Source: Streptomyces chryseus
GTDB lineage: Bacteria; Actinomycetota; Actinomycetes; Streptomycetales; Streptomycetaceae
Direction: 5' to 3'
Assembly (NCBI RefSeq): GCF_014650755.1
Contig: NZ_BMVO01000023.1
Location: 1-64,000 of the forward strand
Length of the DNA stretch: 64,000 nucleotides
The notes beneath the pieces were generated by a model. It did no database searches. It was given only the letters and a program-made list of their open reading frames with translations, and was not told where the DNA came from. The position numbers were made by a program, and so were the translations under genes. Below, piece after piece: positions 7,770-16,925 of the stretch; positions within the stretch are counted from its first letter, which is position 1; every line of letters begins with the position of its first letter.

Positions 7770-10700
7770 TCACCCCAGGTACGCCTCGAAGTCCCAGTAC
7801 GGGCGGGTCCGCTGGCGTGCGGACAGGGTGTGCGGGTGCTGGGCGCCCAGGGTGCGGGTGAGGGTCAGCAGGGCGTCCGCCTCCACCTTGTCGGCCTCCT
7901 CGTGCTCGCGCAGGGCCCTCAGGTCGGCGGCGAGCGCCGTCTGGCAGGACAGGGTGAGCGGGTGCTCGTCGCCCAGTACCTGGCGGGACCTGCGCAGCGT
8001 GTCCCGGCTGAGGTCGGCGGCGTCCGCGACCCTGCCGTTGAAGTTGCGGCCGCCGGCGGCGTTGAGGGCGCAGCCCAGTACCCAGGGGTGGTCGGCGCCG
8101 AGGGTGGCGGTCAGGCCCGCGAGCGCGGACTCGAACATGGACATGGCCTCGCCCCGGTCGCCGGCCGCCTGCATCACCAGTCCGGTGTTGGCGAGCATGC
8201 CGGTGGCGACGGGGTGGGCGGGCCCGAGGAGCGCCCGGTACCCGGCTTCCGCCTCGGCGATCAGGTCCTTGGCCCGGTCCAGGTCGCCGTGCTCGCGCTG
8301 GAAGTTCCCGTAGTCGTTGATGAAGGACAGCGTGGTGTAGTGCGTGCGGCCCTGCACCTGCTCCATCTGTTCCATCAGGCTGTCCATCAGCATGCCGATG
8401 TCCTGCGGGAAGCCGCCTTCGCGGCGCCGGGCGAGGGCGAGCTGCTTGCGCGCGGACAGGGTCTGCGGGTGCAGCGGGCCGAGGATCTGCACATGGAGGC
8501 GCACCACCGGCTCCTGCCGGGCGACGGCGTCGCGGTACAGGCCCAGCAGCCGCAGGCCGTGGGCGATGGCGTTGCCGGAGTTGAGCGTCGTGATGTGCCG
8601 GGCGCGCAGGACGTTCTCGCGGCGGCTGAGGGTCTCCTGGTCGAGTTCGTACGCTTCCCGGTAGCGCCCCAGCAGGCGCAGCCCGACACCGAGGTTGTGC
8701 CGTGCGCTGAGGGAGATCAGCTCGTTCTCGCCGAGCAGCCGTTCCGCGTCCTGGAGCACCTGGCGCTGGAGCTCCAGCGCCTCGTCGTACCGGCCCAGCC
8801 GGCGGAGGCTGCCGGCCAGGCCGCTGTTGACGCTGAGCTCGCCGAGTTCGTCACGCGGCTCGGCGGCCCGCAGCCGCTCCCCCAGGGCGCGGCCCAGTTC
8901 GTACGCCTCACGGTTGCTGCCCGCGGCGAGCAGCAGGTTGGTCTGCTGCGTCGTCAGGTCGATCATCTGCTGGTCCAGCGGGTCCATGAACGCCGTCCAG
9001 TAGTTCCGGATCTTCTCGGCGAGCCGGGTGCCGGCCGTGAACTCCCCGCTGCGCACGCAGTAGCGCAGGCAGTTGAGTACGGCGGCCTGGACGCGGCTGT
9101 TGCGGCTGCTGAGCGCGCCGGACGGTTCCAGGTGGGGCAGCAGCTCGGCGTACTGGGACCACTGCCTGCTGTCGAGCGGGTTGCCGGGGTCGGCCTCGGC
9201 GAGCAGGCTGCGCACGGCCTTGCGGTGGGCGTCGCGGTGCTCGTCGTTGGTGAGGCGGGAGACGATGTCGTGGACGAGCCGGTGCATGTGCACGGACTCC
9301 TGGTGCGGTCCCATCTCGGTGTTGAGCGGTCCCCGGCTCTCCCGGGTGAGCACCGAGTAGTTGACGAGGGTGTCCAGGGCGCGGGTCCAGGCGGGCAGGT
9401 CGGTGCTCATCCACCGCAGGTCCTCGGGGAGCTCGGCCTGCGGGTAGGCGCGGGCGAGTCCGAGCGGGATGCGGCCCGGGGCGAAGGACGCGCACAGGCT
9501 GAGCACTTCGACCGCCTGCGGCTGGGTGCGGCGGAGCCGGTTGATGAGGATCGACCACGAGGTCAGCGAGGAGTGCGGGAAGCCGTCGCCGACGGGCTCG
9601 TCGACGGCGGACAGCCTGCCCTCGCGGACCATGCGCAGGTACTCGGGGACCTCCATCCGGGACTCGCCGAGCCAGGAGGCCGCCTGGACGAGCGGCAGGG
9701 GTACGTCGCTGAACTCGGCGGCGACCTCGTCGGCCTGGGCGGAGGTGATGTGCGGGGCGCGGCGCAGCAGGTAGGCGGTGGACTCGGCGCGGTCGAAGGA
9801 GGGCACTTCGAGTACGTCGGTGTGGTCGCCCCAGCCCCGGTTGCGGGAGGTGACGATGGTGTGCCCCGGTCCGTGCGGCAGCAGGACGCTCGCGCCCTCG
9901 GTGTCGTCCCAGCCGTCGAAGATGACGAGCCAGCGGCTGTACGGATCACCGCGCCGCAGCGCGTCGCGCACGGCGCGGATGCGCTCGCCGGGTTCGCTTC
10001 CGCTGTGCAGGCCCAGTTCGGCGGCGAGCTCGCCGAAGCGGTCGCGCTGGATGTTGCGGTCGTCGGAGTTGACCCACCAGATGACGTCGTAGTCGGTGCT
10101 GAAGCGGTGGGCGTACTCGGCGGCGATCTGGGTCTTGCCGATGCCGGACATGCCCAGCAGGGTGCAGGCGGAGTCGCCGCGTTCGGCTTCGGTCAGGCGT
10201 GACTGGAGTTCGGTGAGGAGGTCGTCGCGGCCGGTGAAGCGGCCGTTGCGGCGAGGGACCTCTCCCCAGATCTCGGGGGGCGTGTTCGGGAACCGGGAGC
10301 TGGTGGCCGGGGAGCGGCGGCCCGTGCTGCGCCGGTACTCGATGCCGAGCCGGCCGAGGAGCCGCTCCTCGGCCTCCTCCTCACCGGTGCCCCACAGGCT
10401 GACGGGTTCGAGGACGGCCGTGGCGGGCGGCAACTGGCGGTTGGTGAGGTTGACGGCGGCGAACCGTTCGGCCTGGTCCGCCACGTACCCGCGCAGGACG
10501 TCGTTCCACTCGCCCGGGGCGCGGGGGCCCAGCTCGAAGAACCAGTCGTTGAGGACGAGCAGGATCCGGCCGGAGGACAGCAGGAGGTCACCGAGTGCTT
10601 CCTCCAGCGGCGTCTCGCGCGGCGGGTCCCAGCGCTGGAGCGTGACCCGGTGGCCGTGCGTCTCCAGGCGCTGCGCGATCCAGTTGGCCCACGGCCGGTG

Positions 10701-10793
10701 GTACCCGGGGAAGACCACGAGGAAATGCTCCGGCCCGTTGGGGCCGCCCCGGTCCGCCGCACCGCCCCCGCCCGACCGCCGCTGATCCGCCAT
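7770..10793 (-). CDS. FxsT-like TIR / NB-ARC / TPR protein
   Basis: A 1007-residue protein. A TIR-like fold occupies about residues 22-150 (FLVVFPGYHRPWANWIAQRL). A STAND/NB-ARC NTPase follows with P-loop GMSGIGKT at 214-221 and a WLVIFDGWDD Walker B. From about residue 560 a long array of tetratricopeptide repeats (ARHNLGVGLRLLGRYREAYE type) runs to the end. This is the architecture of the 'FxSxx-COOH system tetratricopeptide repeat protein'. It is last in the operon, 69 bases after the HExxH gene. The ATG at 10793 has GGGAG upstream. A role as sensor or effector of the peptide/conflict system is inferred; the usual radical-SAM partner of Fxs systems is not present here. Confidence 0.85.
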   Translation of the reverse strand: MADQRRSGGGGAADRGGPNGPEHFLVVFPGYHRPWANWIAQRLETHGHRVTLQRWDPPRETPLEEALGDLLLSSGRILLVLNDWFFELGPRAPGEWNDVLRGYVADQAERFAAVNLTNRQLPPATAVLEPVSLWGTGEEEAEERLLGRLGIEYRRSTGRRSPATSSRFPNTPPEIWGEVPRRNGRFTGRDDLLTELQSRLTEAERGDSACTLLGMSGIGKTQIAAEYAHRFSTDYDVIWWVNSDDRNIQRDRFGELAAELGLHSGSEPGERIRAVRDALRRGDPYSRWLVIFDGWDDTEGASVLLPHGPGHTIVTSRNRGWGDHTDVLEVPSFDRAESTAYLLRRAPHITSAQADEVAAEFSDVPLPLVQAASWLGESRMEVPEYLRMVREGRLSAVDEPVGDGFPHSSLTSWSILINRLRRTQPQAVEVLSLCASFAPGRIPLGLARAYPQAELPEDLRWMSTDLPAWTRALDTLVNYSVLTRESRGPLNTEMGPHQESVHMHRLVHDIVSRLTNDEHRDAHRKAVRSLLAEADPGNPLDSRQWSQYAELLPHLEPSGALSSRNSRVQAAVLNCLRYCVRSGEFTAGTRLAEKIRNYWTAFMDPLDQQMIDLTTQQTNLLLAAGSNREAYELGRALGERLRAAEPRDELGELSVNSGLAGSLRRLGRYDEALELQRQVLQDAERLLGENELISLSARHNLGVGLRLLGRYREAYELDQETLSRRENVLRARHITTLNSGNAIAHGLRLLGLYRDAVARQEPVVRLHVQILGPLHPQTLSARKQLALARRREGGFPQDIGMLMDSLMEQMEQVQGRTHYTTLSFINDYGNFQREHGDLDRAKDLIAEAEAGYRALLGPAHPVATGMLANTGLVMQAAGDRGEAMSMFESALAGLTATLGADHPWVLGCALNAAGGRNFNGRVADAADLSRDTLRRSRQVLGDEHPLTLSCQTALAADLRALREHEEADKVEADALLTLTRTLGAQHPHTLSARQRTRPYWDFEAYLG

Positions 10794-10862
10794 CTGCACG
10801 TCTCCCTGTCTCGCGCCCTGTCCGCGCCCGCCGACCAAGCGTCACGGTCGCTTGACACAGTG

Positions 10863-12149
10863 TCACTCAAAGGCCGGTGGCGCCGCACCGAGGCTCGCGT
10901 AATGCTCTTGCATCCCTCCGGTGAACTGCCTTCCTTCGTTGGTCAGTTCATCTGATTCCTGGAGTATCGACAAGGCTTCCGCGACCTGTTCGCGGTGCTG
11001 TGCGAACTGCTCGCCCGCCCGGCGGCGCCAGGCGTCCGGGGAGGCGGGGCCGGTCGCGGCCCGCCGCCACAGGTCCATCAGGGCGAGGTGGGCGTACGCG
11101 CCCTGGAGCACGCCCACCACCGGCCTCGGGTCGGGGCGCCAGCCGACCCGGTGCAGCCCGTCGCCGCCCGGCCGGTAGAGCGGTACGCGCTCGTGCAGCG
11201 CGGCCATCTTGGTGTGGTGCGTCTCGTGGACCAGGACCTCGGCGAGTTCGCGGGGCCCGGCCGGCAGGGACGTCAGCACACCGCCCGGCGCGGCCCGCAG
11301 GGTGGCGCTCATCGGGTGCCGTCGGTCGTACGCCGTCGTGGTCACGGGGACGAGCGGCACGAGGACCCGCTGCATGGCGCGGATCTCGGCGGCCCGCCCG
11401 GGGTCGGTTCCGTCGATCAGCGCGAGGGCCCGCCGCCACAGGCACGGCCAGGGTTCCCGGGCGACGGTGGTCCGGTCGGCGGCGTGCATGGCGGCGGCGC
11501 CCATGCCGTGGGGCGGCACGCGGTAGGGGTGGAGGTCGTCGAGCACGGCGGTACCGCCGGCCAGGACCCGCAGGGCCGACCAGCCGGGCCCGCCGCCCGT
11601 CGGCCGGCCGCGCCCGGTGGTGGACCGCAGCAGGAGAGCGCCGGCCGGCCCGCCGCCGGTGATGCGCACGACGTGTCCGCGTGCGTGCAGTTCGGCCCGG
11701 TGGGCGGGGCAGCGCAGGTTGCCCAGGCCGGGCAGGGAGAGCAGCCCCGCCGGGGCGTCGAGGGTGATGCGCAGGTCGCAGCCCGCCCGCAGGGCCGCCG
11801 TGGCGGCGATGCTGCCGAAGTACGCGAGGTGCCGGTCCAGGGCCGGGCCCTCGGGGGCGGTGAGGGCTCCGGCCAGCCAGGCGCCGGTCAGCGGGTAGTC
11901 GAGGACCTCGCGGACCGGGGCGGGGTCGCGCCGCTCCGCGTGCTCCAGCAACTGCCAGTGGCGGGCGAAGCGCGCCCGCGCGGCGGGAGCGGCGGCGGCC
12001 GCCTGCCGGTCGAGGCGGGCCAGCAGCGACTTGAACAGCAGGAGCCGCCTGGCGTGCAGCCCGGCCCGCAGCGCGGTGGTCGCGGCGGCATCGGGCCGGG
12101 TGCGGGCGAGCCGGTCGACGAGGGCCGCGGGGACGGGCGCCCGGGTCAT
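10863..12149 (-). CDS. HExxH-motif putative peptide beta-hydroxylase (aKG-HExxH type)
   Basis: A 428-residue protein with an HETHH motif at residues 308-312 followed by a conserved helical region (VVGVLQGAYAHLALMDLW). This matches the actinobacterial family named 'HExxH motif-containing putative peptide modification protein', later called aKG-HExxH-type peptide beta-hydroxylase: a metal and 2-oxoglutarate dependent enzyme thought to hydroxylate residues of small ribosomal peptides. The GTP-like start ambiguity is resolved by AGGGGG six bases before the ATG at 12149. Its immediate upstream neighbour is a 65-residue peptide, the obvious candidate substrate. Enzyme activity is inferred from the family, not seen. 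Confidence 0.8.
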   Translation of the reverse strand: MTRAPVPAALVDRLARTRPDAAATTALRAGLHARRLLLFKSLLARLDRQAAAAAPAARARFARHWQLLEHAERRDPAPVREVLDYPLTGAWLAGALTAPEGPALDRHLAYFGSIAATAALRAGCDLRITLDAPAGLLSLPGLGNLRCPAHRAELHARGHVVRITGGGPAGALLLRSTTGRGRPTGGGPGWSALRVLAGGTAVLDDLHPYRVPPHGMGAAAMHAADRTTVAREPWPCLWRRALALIDGTDPGRAAEIRAMQRVLVPLVPVTTTAYDRRHPMSATLRAAPGGVLTSLPAGPRELAEVLVHETHHTKMAALHERVPLYRPGGDGLHRVGWRPDPRPVVGVLQGAYAHLALMDLWRRAATGPASPDAWRRRAGEQFAQHREQVAEALSILQESDELTNEGRQFTGGMQEHYASLGAAPPAFE

Positions 12150-12248
12150 CCCGGTCCCCCTGCGGCGTTCCTGCCCATGTGGCCCGTGTGGCGACGCCGA
12201 CCGGTTGGCAGTGCCACGCATCTGACCGGAAACCGCCGCTGCCCGGCG

Positions 12249-12446
12249 TCAGATCGGATCCGGCTCCGACCACCACGCCTCGGCGAGCTCCCACGGCTGG
12301 TCCAGCACCTGCCGGACCGCCTCAGCAAGTCCCGGGTCGTCCATGGTGCGCAAAGTCCGCAGGTCAAGCTCGGTGAGGTCGGGCACGGCCGGTGGCTGTC
12401 CGGCGTCCCGCCCCTGGCCGGCAACCACGGTGTTCCTGTGCGACAC
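12249..12446 (-). CDS. 65-residue candidate RiPP precursor peptide
   Basis: This small gene is open from a GTG with an excellent GGAGG seven to eight bases upstream. The protein has a leader-like middle (VPDLTELDLRTLRTMDDPG, then a helix with LAEAVRQVL) and ends in the acidic aromatic tail WELAEAWWSEPDPI. The leader pattern (PDL...L..L...DD..L..AV..VL) resembles precursors of FxSxx-COOH peptides, but the C-terminus is different: there is no Phe-x-Ser-x-x end. It lies 99 bases before the HExxH hydroxylase gene and 100 after the SAV_2336-like gene, all on the same strand. Role as substrate is inferred from size, position and leader similarity. Confidence 0.7.
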   Translation of the reverse strand: MSHRNTVVAGQGRDAGQPPAVPDLTELDLRTLRTMDDPGLAEAVRQVLDQPWELAEAWWSEPDPI

Positions 12447-12546
12447 GCCCGACTCCCTCCTGCCGGCACCCGTCCCGCACGGCCGCAGCGGCTGCCCAGT
12501 TCTTCCCGACACCGGCGAAACAGAAACATGTTCGACCGCACTCCGG

Positions 12547-15500
12547 TCAGCCGGCCGTCGTCCCGGTGAACGGCCACCACGGCGGGGCCGGCCGGCGCGG
12601 GTCCGCCTCGGCGGTCCGCCGGTCGTCCGCCGGGCCGCCCGGCCCGTCGTCCGGTTCGGCCAGGCGCTCGATCCACTGCCGCGGCGCCCCGGCCTCCGCC
12701 CAGTCCACCGCGACGGCGGACGAGATCAGGCGCTGCCAGCGCTCGTGGGCCTCCTCGAACGCCCCGCGTGCGGCGCCGGTACGGCCCATGGACTGCAGGA
12801 CGCAGCCCTGCGCGTACAGCGCCCGCGCCGCCGTCCGGGAGCCCGGCCGGTCGCCGTGCGCCTCGTCGGCGTCGCGGCGGGCACTCTCGTACGCCTGGAG
12901 GGAGTCGGACAGCAGCGTCGCGGAGGACACCTGGGCGAGTGCGAAGCGCACCCGGCCGAGCACCAGCCACGCCTCGGCCCGTACGGCGGTGTCCGTCAGC
13001 CGCTTCGCGGCCTCCTCCAGCAGGTGGCGCCCCTCGTAGAGGTCGGGGAGGAAGCCGATCCGCTGGAAGCGGAGCGCCAGCGCGCTGCCGAGCAGCAGGT
13101 GCAGTGCGCTGCGGGACGGCGAGCGGGCGGGCATCCCGGCGAGCGCCTCGCGCAGGACGCTCTCCGCCCGGCCCACGGTGTCCTCCCCGGCGGCCCCCGG
13201 GCCGGCGGTGGCGCGGCGCAGCAGTGACTCGCCCCATTCGGTGAGGAGTTCGCAGCGGCGGGTGCTGTCGGGAGGGGCGAGGCCGGAGGCGCTCTCGTAC
13301 GCGCGGTCGGCGGCCTCGCGCTCTCCCTCCGCGTCGTACAGCCGGGCCTGGGCGGTCAGGCAGCGCAGGCGCAGCGCCGGGTCGTCGCCGGCGGCCCGGG
13401 CGGCGGCGGTCAGGACCTCGGCGGTGCCGGCGTACGGGGCGTGCGCGGCGCGCAGGGCCTCGGCGAGGTCGAGGAGGGCGGGGCAGCGGAGGCTGTCGGG
13501 GGCGTCTTCGGCGTCCAGCAGGTCACATCCCGTGCGGAGTTCTCGTACGGCGTCCTCGGCCCGGCGCCAGGCCAGCAGCAGCCGTCCCCGGCGCAGGTGC
13601 AGCGTTCTGCGGGACGCGGCCGGCCAGCCGGAGGCGTCGCCCGCGAGCGTCTCCAGGCCCGCGGCGAGGTGCGCCGCGTCGCGCGTCTCGCGCCACAGGG
13701 CGTGGTGTGCGGCGGCGAGTTCCAGGCAGGCGTCGGCGCGGCCCTGGGTGCCCTGGCCGGCTCGGTCGCGGGCTTCGGCGAGCGTCCGGGCGGCGCGCAG
13801 CAGCAGCTCGCGGCCCTGCTCGGTGCCGCGGACCGCCGGGGCGCCCGCTTCCGCGAGCAGCACCCGGCCCAGCACCAGCCCGGCCCGCGCCGCCCCGGTG
13901 CCGCTCCCGGGCGCCGGGGCCAGGTCGGGGCCGCCGGTGCGCAGCGCGGCCTCGGCGCGTTCGCGGGCGCGGCGCAGCAGGGACGGGTCGGCCTGGGAGC
14001 GCCACTGGCCCAGGAGGCGTTCGGCCTCGGCCAGCGGTACGGGGGTGATCAGGTCGGGCTGGTAGAAGCGCAGTACGCGGGCGGGGATCTCCGCGAACAG
14101 TTCGGGTTCGGCGCCCGGCCCGTCGTCCTCCCCGGGTGCCCTGTCGGGGCCCTGTTCCCACGGCAGGTCGGGGGCCGTCGCGTCGCCGCGCTCGGAGAGC
14201 CGGGCGGCGGCGAGCGCCGAGAAGTTGCGCGCGCCCTTGCCGAAGTGGCGTTCGACGTACGAGGAGCAGTGCTTGAGCACGAGCGCCGCGGCGTCCTGCC
14301 CCAGCGAGTTCAGCAGCAGCTCCTGCACACCGTCGGCGTAGACGTAGCAGGGCGACCCGGAATCCGGGTCCGGCCCGGGGAGCTGCCGCAGCAGCCCGCC
14401 GAGCAGGACTTCGGCGAGTTCCATCGGGCCGGTGTCGGGCAGCATGGCCCGCTGGACGAGCTGCATCACGGGCAGGGTGAGCGGCGCGGCCGCCAGGTGG
14501 ACGGCGAGGCGGACGCCGCCGGGCGAGGCGTTCGCCCGGAAGGCGCGCAGGAGTTCGTCGGGGCCGCGGCCGGGCGGGAGGAGGGGCGGCGGTGCGAGTT
14601 CCCGCGCGGAGGGTCCCGCCGGTTCGTCGGCGGCGGCCCAGGCCGCCCAGCCGCGCACGGTGCTGCCGCCGTGGTCGGAGAGCAGCCGTGCCCAGGACGC
14701 GAACGCCTCGGGGGTCGGCGTCAGGACGGGCACGGGCCGCGCCGTCGCCTCCACGGGCTCCCACGGCTCCTCGTCGGGGACGAACGCCGTACGGCCGCCG
14801 GAACCCGCCGCCCGTACCAGCAGCCCCGGCTCGGCGGGCAGCGCGGTGCGGGCCCACAGGCGGGGCGGCAGGGGCTGTACGACGGCCAGCGGCGAGCTGC
14901 GCGGCCACTGGTGGATGAGGCGCTGGGCCCGGCCCTGCTGCCACAGCGGGCCGACGCAGTCGCTGACGACGAGGGTGAGCCTGCGGCCGGTGGGGTCGTG
15001 GAACTGGTCGGCGGGGCGCAGCCGCGTGTGCCCGCCGGGCCCGGTCGTCGTGCCGACGAGGGGCGGGCCGCCGTCCCCCGCGTCGTACAGCTGATGGACC
15101 TGTACGTCGCGGAAGACGCCGGACTGCTGGCAGGCCTGCCGCAGTTCCTCGACCATCCGCTCCCAGACGGCCATGGCGGGTCCGGCGTCCATGAGCAGCT
15201 GGATGTCCACCCGGCGGCGTTCGGAGGGGCGCAGCACGGGGCACAGGACTCCGGACATGGCGCTGCGTTCGGCTGTGGCGTCCTCGTCGAGACGCCCGTC
15301 GGCCGCCGGGCGGGTGGTGGTGGCCGTGTAGTGGCGCAGGGGCCGCAGGGCGCGTTGCAGGCCGAGCAGCCCGGGCAGCGCGGCGGCCGCCGGAGCGCGT
15401 ACGGGGAAGGCCGGTCCGGCGTTCGCGGAGCCGCCGCCCGTCCGGCCGCCCCTCGGGCCCGGGGTGTAGAGCGACACGGGGCCGGGGCCCGGGGAGAGGC

Positions 15501-15738
15501 CGGGCGCACCGGCGTCGGCCGCGTCGGCGCCGGATTCGGGGCCGGCCGGCGCGGGCGGGAGGGCCCGCCCGTCACCGCGTGCGGTGTCCCCGCCCGGCTC
15601 CGCGGGGTCGCCGGGGACGCCCGTCGGCGTACGGCCCGACGGGAGCCACCGCGCCAGCCAGACGGCGTCCGCGACCTCCTCGGCCGTCGGGTCGAGGCCG
15701 CCGCGCCTCAGCCTGCCGACGAGTTCCCCCAGGTCCAT
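12547..15738 (-). CDS. SAV_2336-like protein: vWA-like domain plus TPR repeats
   Basis: A 1063-residue protein of the SAV_2336 N-terminal-domain family. A short helical N-terminus (1-35) and a Gly/Pro-rich linker lead to a von Willebrand A-like domain with DIQLLMDAGPA at 178-188, where the metal-site DxSxS is changed to DAGPA, and LTLVVSDCVGPLW. A middle region (about 390-560) and a long TPR-type helical array (about 590-1010) follow. Such proteins occur with MoxR ATPases and trypsin-like proteins in vWA-MoxR-associated (VMAP) conflict systems. The stop codon of the MoxR gene lies eight bases upstream, indicating one operon. Confidence 0.8.
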   Translation of the reverse strand: MDLGELVGRLRRGGLDPTAEEVADAVWLARWLPSGRTPTGVPGDPAEPGGDTARGDGRALPPAPAGPESGADAADAGAPGLSPGPGPVSLYTPGPRGGRTGGGSANAGPAFPVRAPAAAALPGLLGLQRALRPLRHYTATTTRPAADGRLDEDATAERSAMSGVLCPVLRPSERRRVDIQLLMDAGPAMAVWERMVEELRQACQQSGVFRDVQVHQLYDAGDGGPPLVGTTTGPGGHTRLRPADQFHDPTGRRLTLVVSDCVGPLWQQGRAQRLIHQWPRSSPLAVVQPLPPRLWARTALPAEPGLLVRAAGSGGRTAFVPDEEPWEPVEATARPVPVLTPTPEAFASWARLLSDHGGSTVRGWAAWAAADEPAGPSARELAPPPLLPPGRGPDELLRAFRANASPGGVRLAVHLAAAPLTLPVMQLVQRAMLPDTGPMELAEVLLGGLLRQLPGPDPDSGSPCYVYADGVQELLLNSLGQDAAALVLKHCSSYVERHFGKGARNFSALAAARLSERGDATAPDLPWEQGPDRAPGEDDGPGAEPELFAEIPARVLRFYQPDLITPVPLAEAERLLGQWRSQADPSLLRRARERAEAALRTGGPDLAPAPGSGTGAARAGLVLGRVLLAEAGAPAVRGTEQGRELLLRAARTLAEARDRAGQGTQGRADACLELAAAHHALWRETRDAAHLAAGLETLAGDASGWPAASRRTLHLRRGRLLLAWRRAEDAVRELRTGCDLLDAEDAPDSLRCPALLDLAEALRAAHAPYAGTAEVLTAAARAAGDDPALRLRCLTAQARLYDAEGEREAADRAYESASGLAPPDSTRRCELLTEWGESLLRRATAGPGAAGEDTVGRAESVLREALAGMPARSPSRSALHLLLGSALALRFQRIGFLPDLYEGRHLLEEAAKRLTDTAVRAEAWLVLGRVRFALAQVSSATLLSDSLQAYESARRDADEAHGDRPGSRTAARALYAQGCVLQSMGRTGAARGAFEEAHERWQRLISSAVAVDWAEAGAPRQWIERLAEPDDGPGGPADDRRTAEADPRRPAPPWWPFTGTTAG

Positions 15739-15745
15739 CCGGCGC

Positions 15746-16774
15746 TCACCTCGGGCGGTCGAGTGGTCGCATGAGCATGTCGGCGATGCGCTCGCGGGTG
15801 ACGCGCTCGGCCCGCGGGGCGTGCTGGGTGAGGTAGAGGGCGTTGAGCAGCTGGTCGGCGGCGATGATCTCGCCGGGTTCGCGGCCGAGGAACCGCTCGA
15901 TCAGGTCGCGTCCCTCGGTCGCCGCCGTGCTGCCGAGGTGCGCCTCGACCATGGCGGTGAGCTGCTCCTCGCCGGGCGGCTCCAGCTCCAGCTGGATGCA
16001 GCGGCGCAGCAGTGCGGCGGGGAAGTCGCGTTCGCCGTTGGAGGTGAGGACGATGAACGGGAAGGTGGTGCAGCGGACCCGGCCGCCGTGCACCGGCACC
16101 TTGCGGCCGTCGTCGGTCAGGACGTCGACGACCGGTTCGCGGTCGGCGATCCGCTCCAGCTCGGGGATGGCGAACTCGCCTTCCTCCAGGGCGTTCAGCA
16201 GGTCGTTCGGCAGGTCCAGGTCGCTCTTGTCGAGTTCGTCGACGAGCAGGACGCGCGGCTGCTCGGACGGCAGCAGCGCGGTGCCGAGCGGTCCGAGGCG
16301 TACGTAGGACCCGATGCTCGAAGCGGCCGGGGGAGCTGCCGGCGTCCCGCCCTGCGCACGCTCCAGCTGGACGTCCTGGAGGCGGCCGATGGCGTCGTAG
16401 CGGTAGAGCCCGTCCTGGAGGGCGGTACGGCTGACGATCGGCCAGCGCAGAACGCGGCCGAGGCCGAGTTCGTGGGCGACGGCCTGGGCCAGGGTCGACT
16501 TTCCGGTGCCCGGGTTGCCGGTCACCAGCAGCGGGCGGCGCAGGTAAAGGGCCGCGTTGACGGCGTCGACCTCGGCGGGCCTCGGGTGGTGGTTCTCCAC
16601 CAGGCGGCGCTGGACGCCCAGTCTGCGGGCGGCGCTGGGGTCGGTCGCCGAGGGGTCGGAGCTGTCGGCGTCCGGTCCCACGGCGGCGAAATCGCGCCAC
16701 GGAGGCGGGCCGGGTAACCGCTGCACACCGTCGTGCGGCAGTCCCGCGCCGCGATAGATCCGCCAGTCTGTCAC
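15746..16774 (-). CDS. MoxR-type AAA+ ATPase
   Basis: A 342-residue AAA+ ATPase. Walker A is GNPGTGKST at 86-94, Walker B VLLVDE at 175-180, sensor 1 is LTSNGERDF and an arginine finger lies in LLRRC. The C-terminal lid domain carries the helical region with RVTRERIADML. MoxR ATPases partner with vWA proteins as chaperone-like remodelers, and the next gene in the operon encodes the vWA-like protein. A small non-coding gap of 151 bases separates it from the upstream trypsin gene, so an internal promoter is possible. Confidence 0.88.
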   Translation of the reverse strand: MTDWRIYRGAGLPHDGVQRLPGPPPWRDFAAVGPDADSSDPSATDPSAARRLGVQRRLVENHHPRPAEVDAVNAALYLRRPLLVTGNPGTGKSTLAQAVAHELGLGRVLRWPIVSRTALQDGLYRYDAIGRLQDVQLERAQGGTPAAPPAASSIGSYVRLGPLGTALLPSEQPRVLLVDELDKSDLDLPNDLLNALEEGEFAIPELERIADREPVVDVLTDDGRKVPVHGGRVRCTTFPFIVLTSNGERDFPAALLRRCIQLELEPPGEEQLTAMVEAHLGSTAATEGRDLIERFLGREPGEIIAADQLLNALYLTQHAPRAERVTRERIADMLMRPLDRPR

Positions 16775-16925
16775 TGAGTCTCACCTCGCGGGTGGATGGT
16801 GGGGACGGAGCCGGGCCCGGCGGTCCGCAGGCTGACGTTACCGCTCAAGTCCCTTTCTGCCGACCCCGGTTCAGGCCCGGCCCCCGGGTTTCCGCCGGGC
16901 ATTCGAGACACCCCCCGACGCGCCG

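Noticed and set aside
7731..10202. A long plus-strand open frame over the FxsT-like gene
   Set aside because: It is antisense to a protein with clear P-loop and TPR motifs.
13441..15774. A 777-residue plus-strand open frame
   Set aside because: It is a shadow of the SAV_2336-like gene on the other strand.
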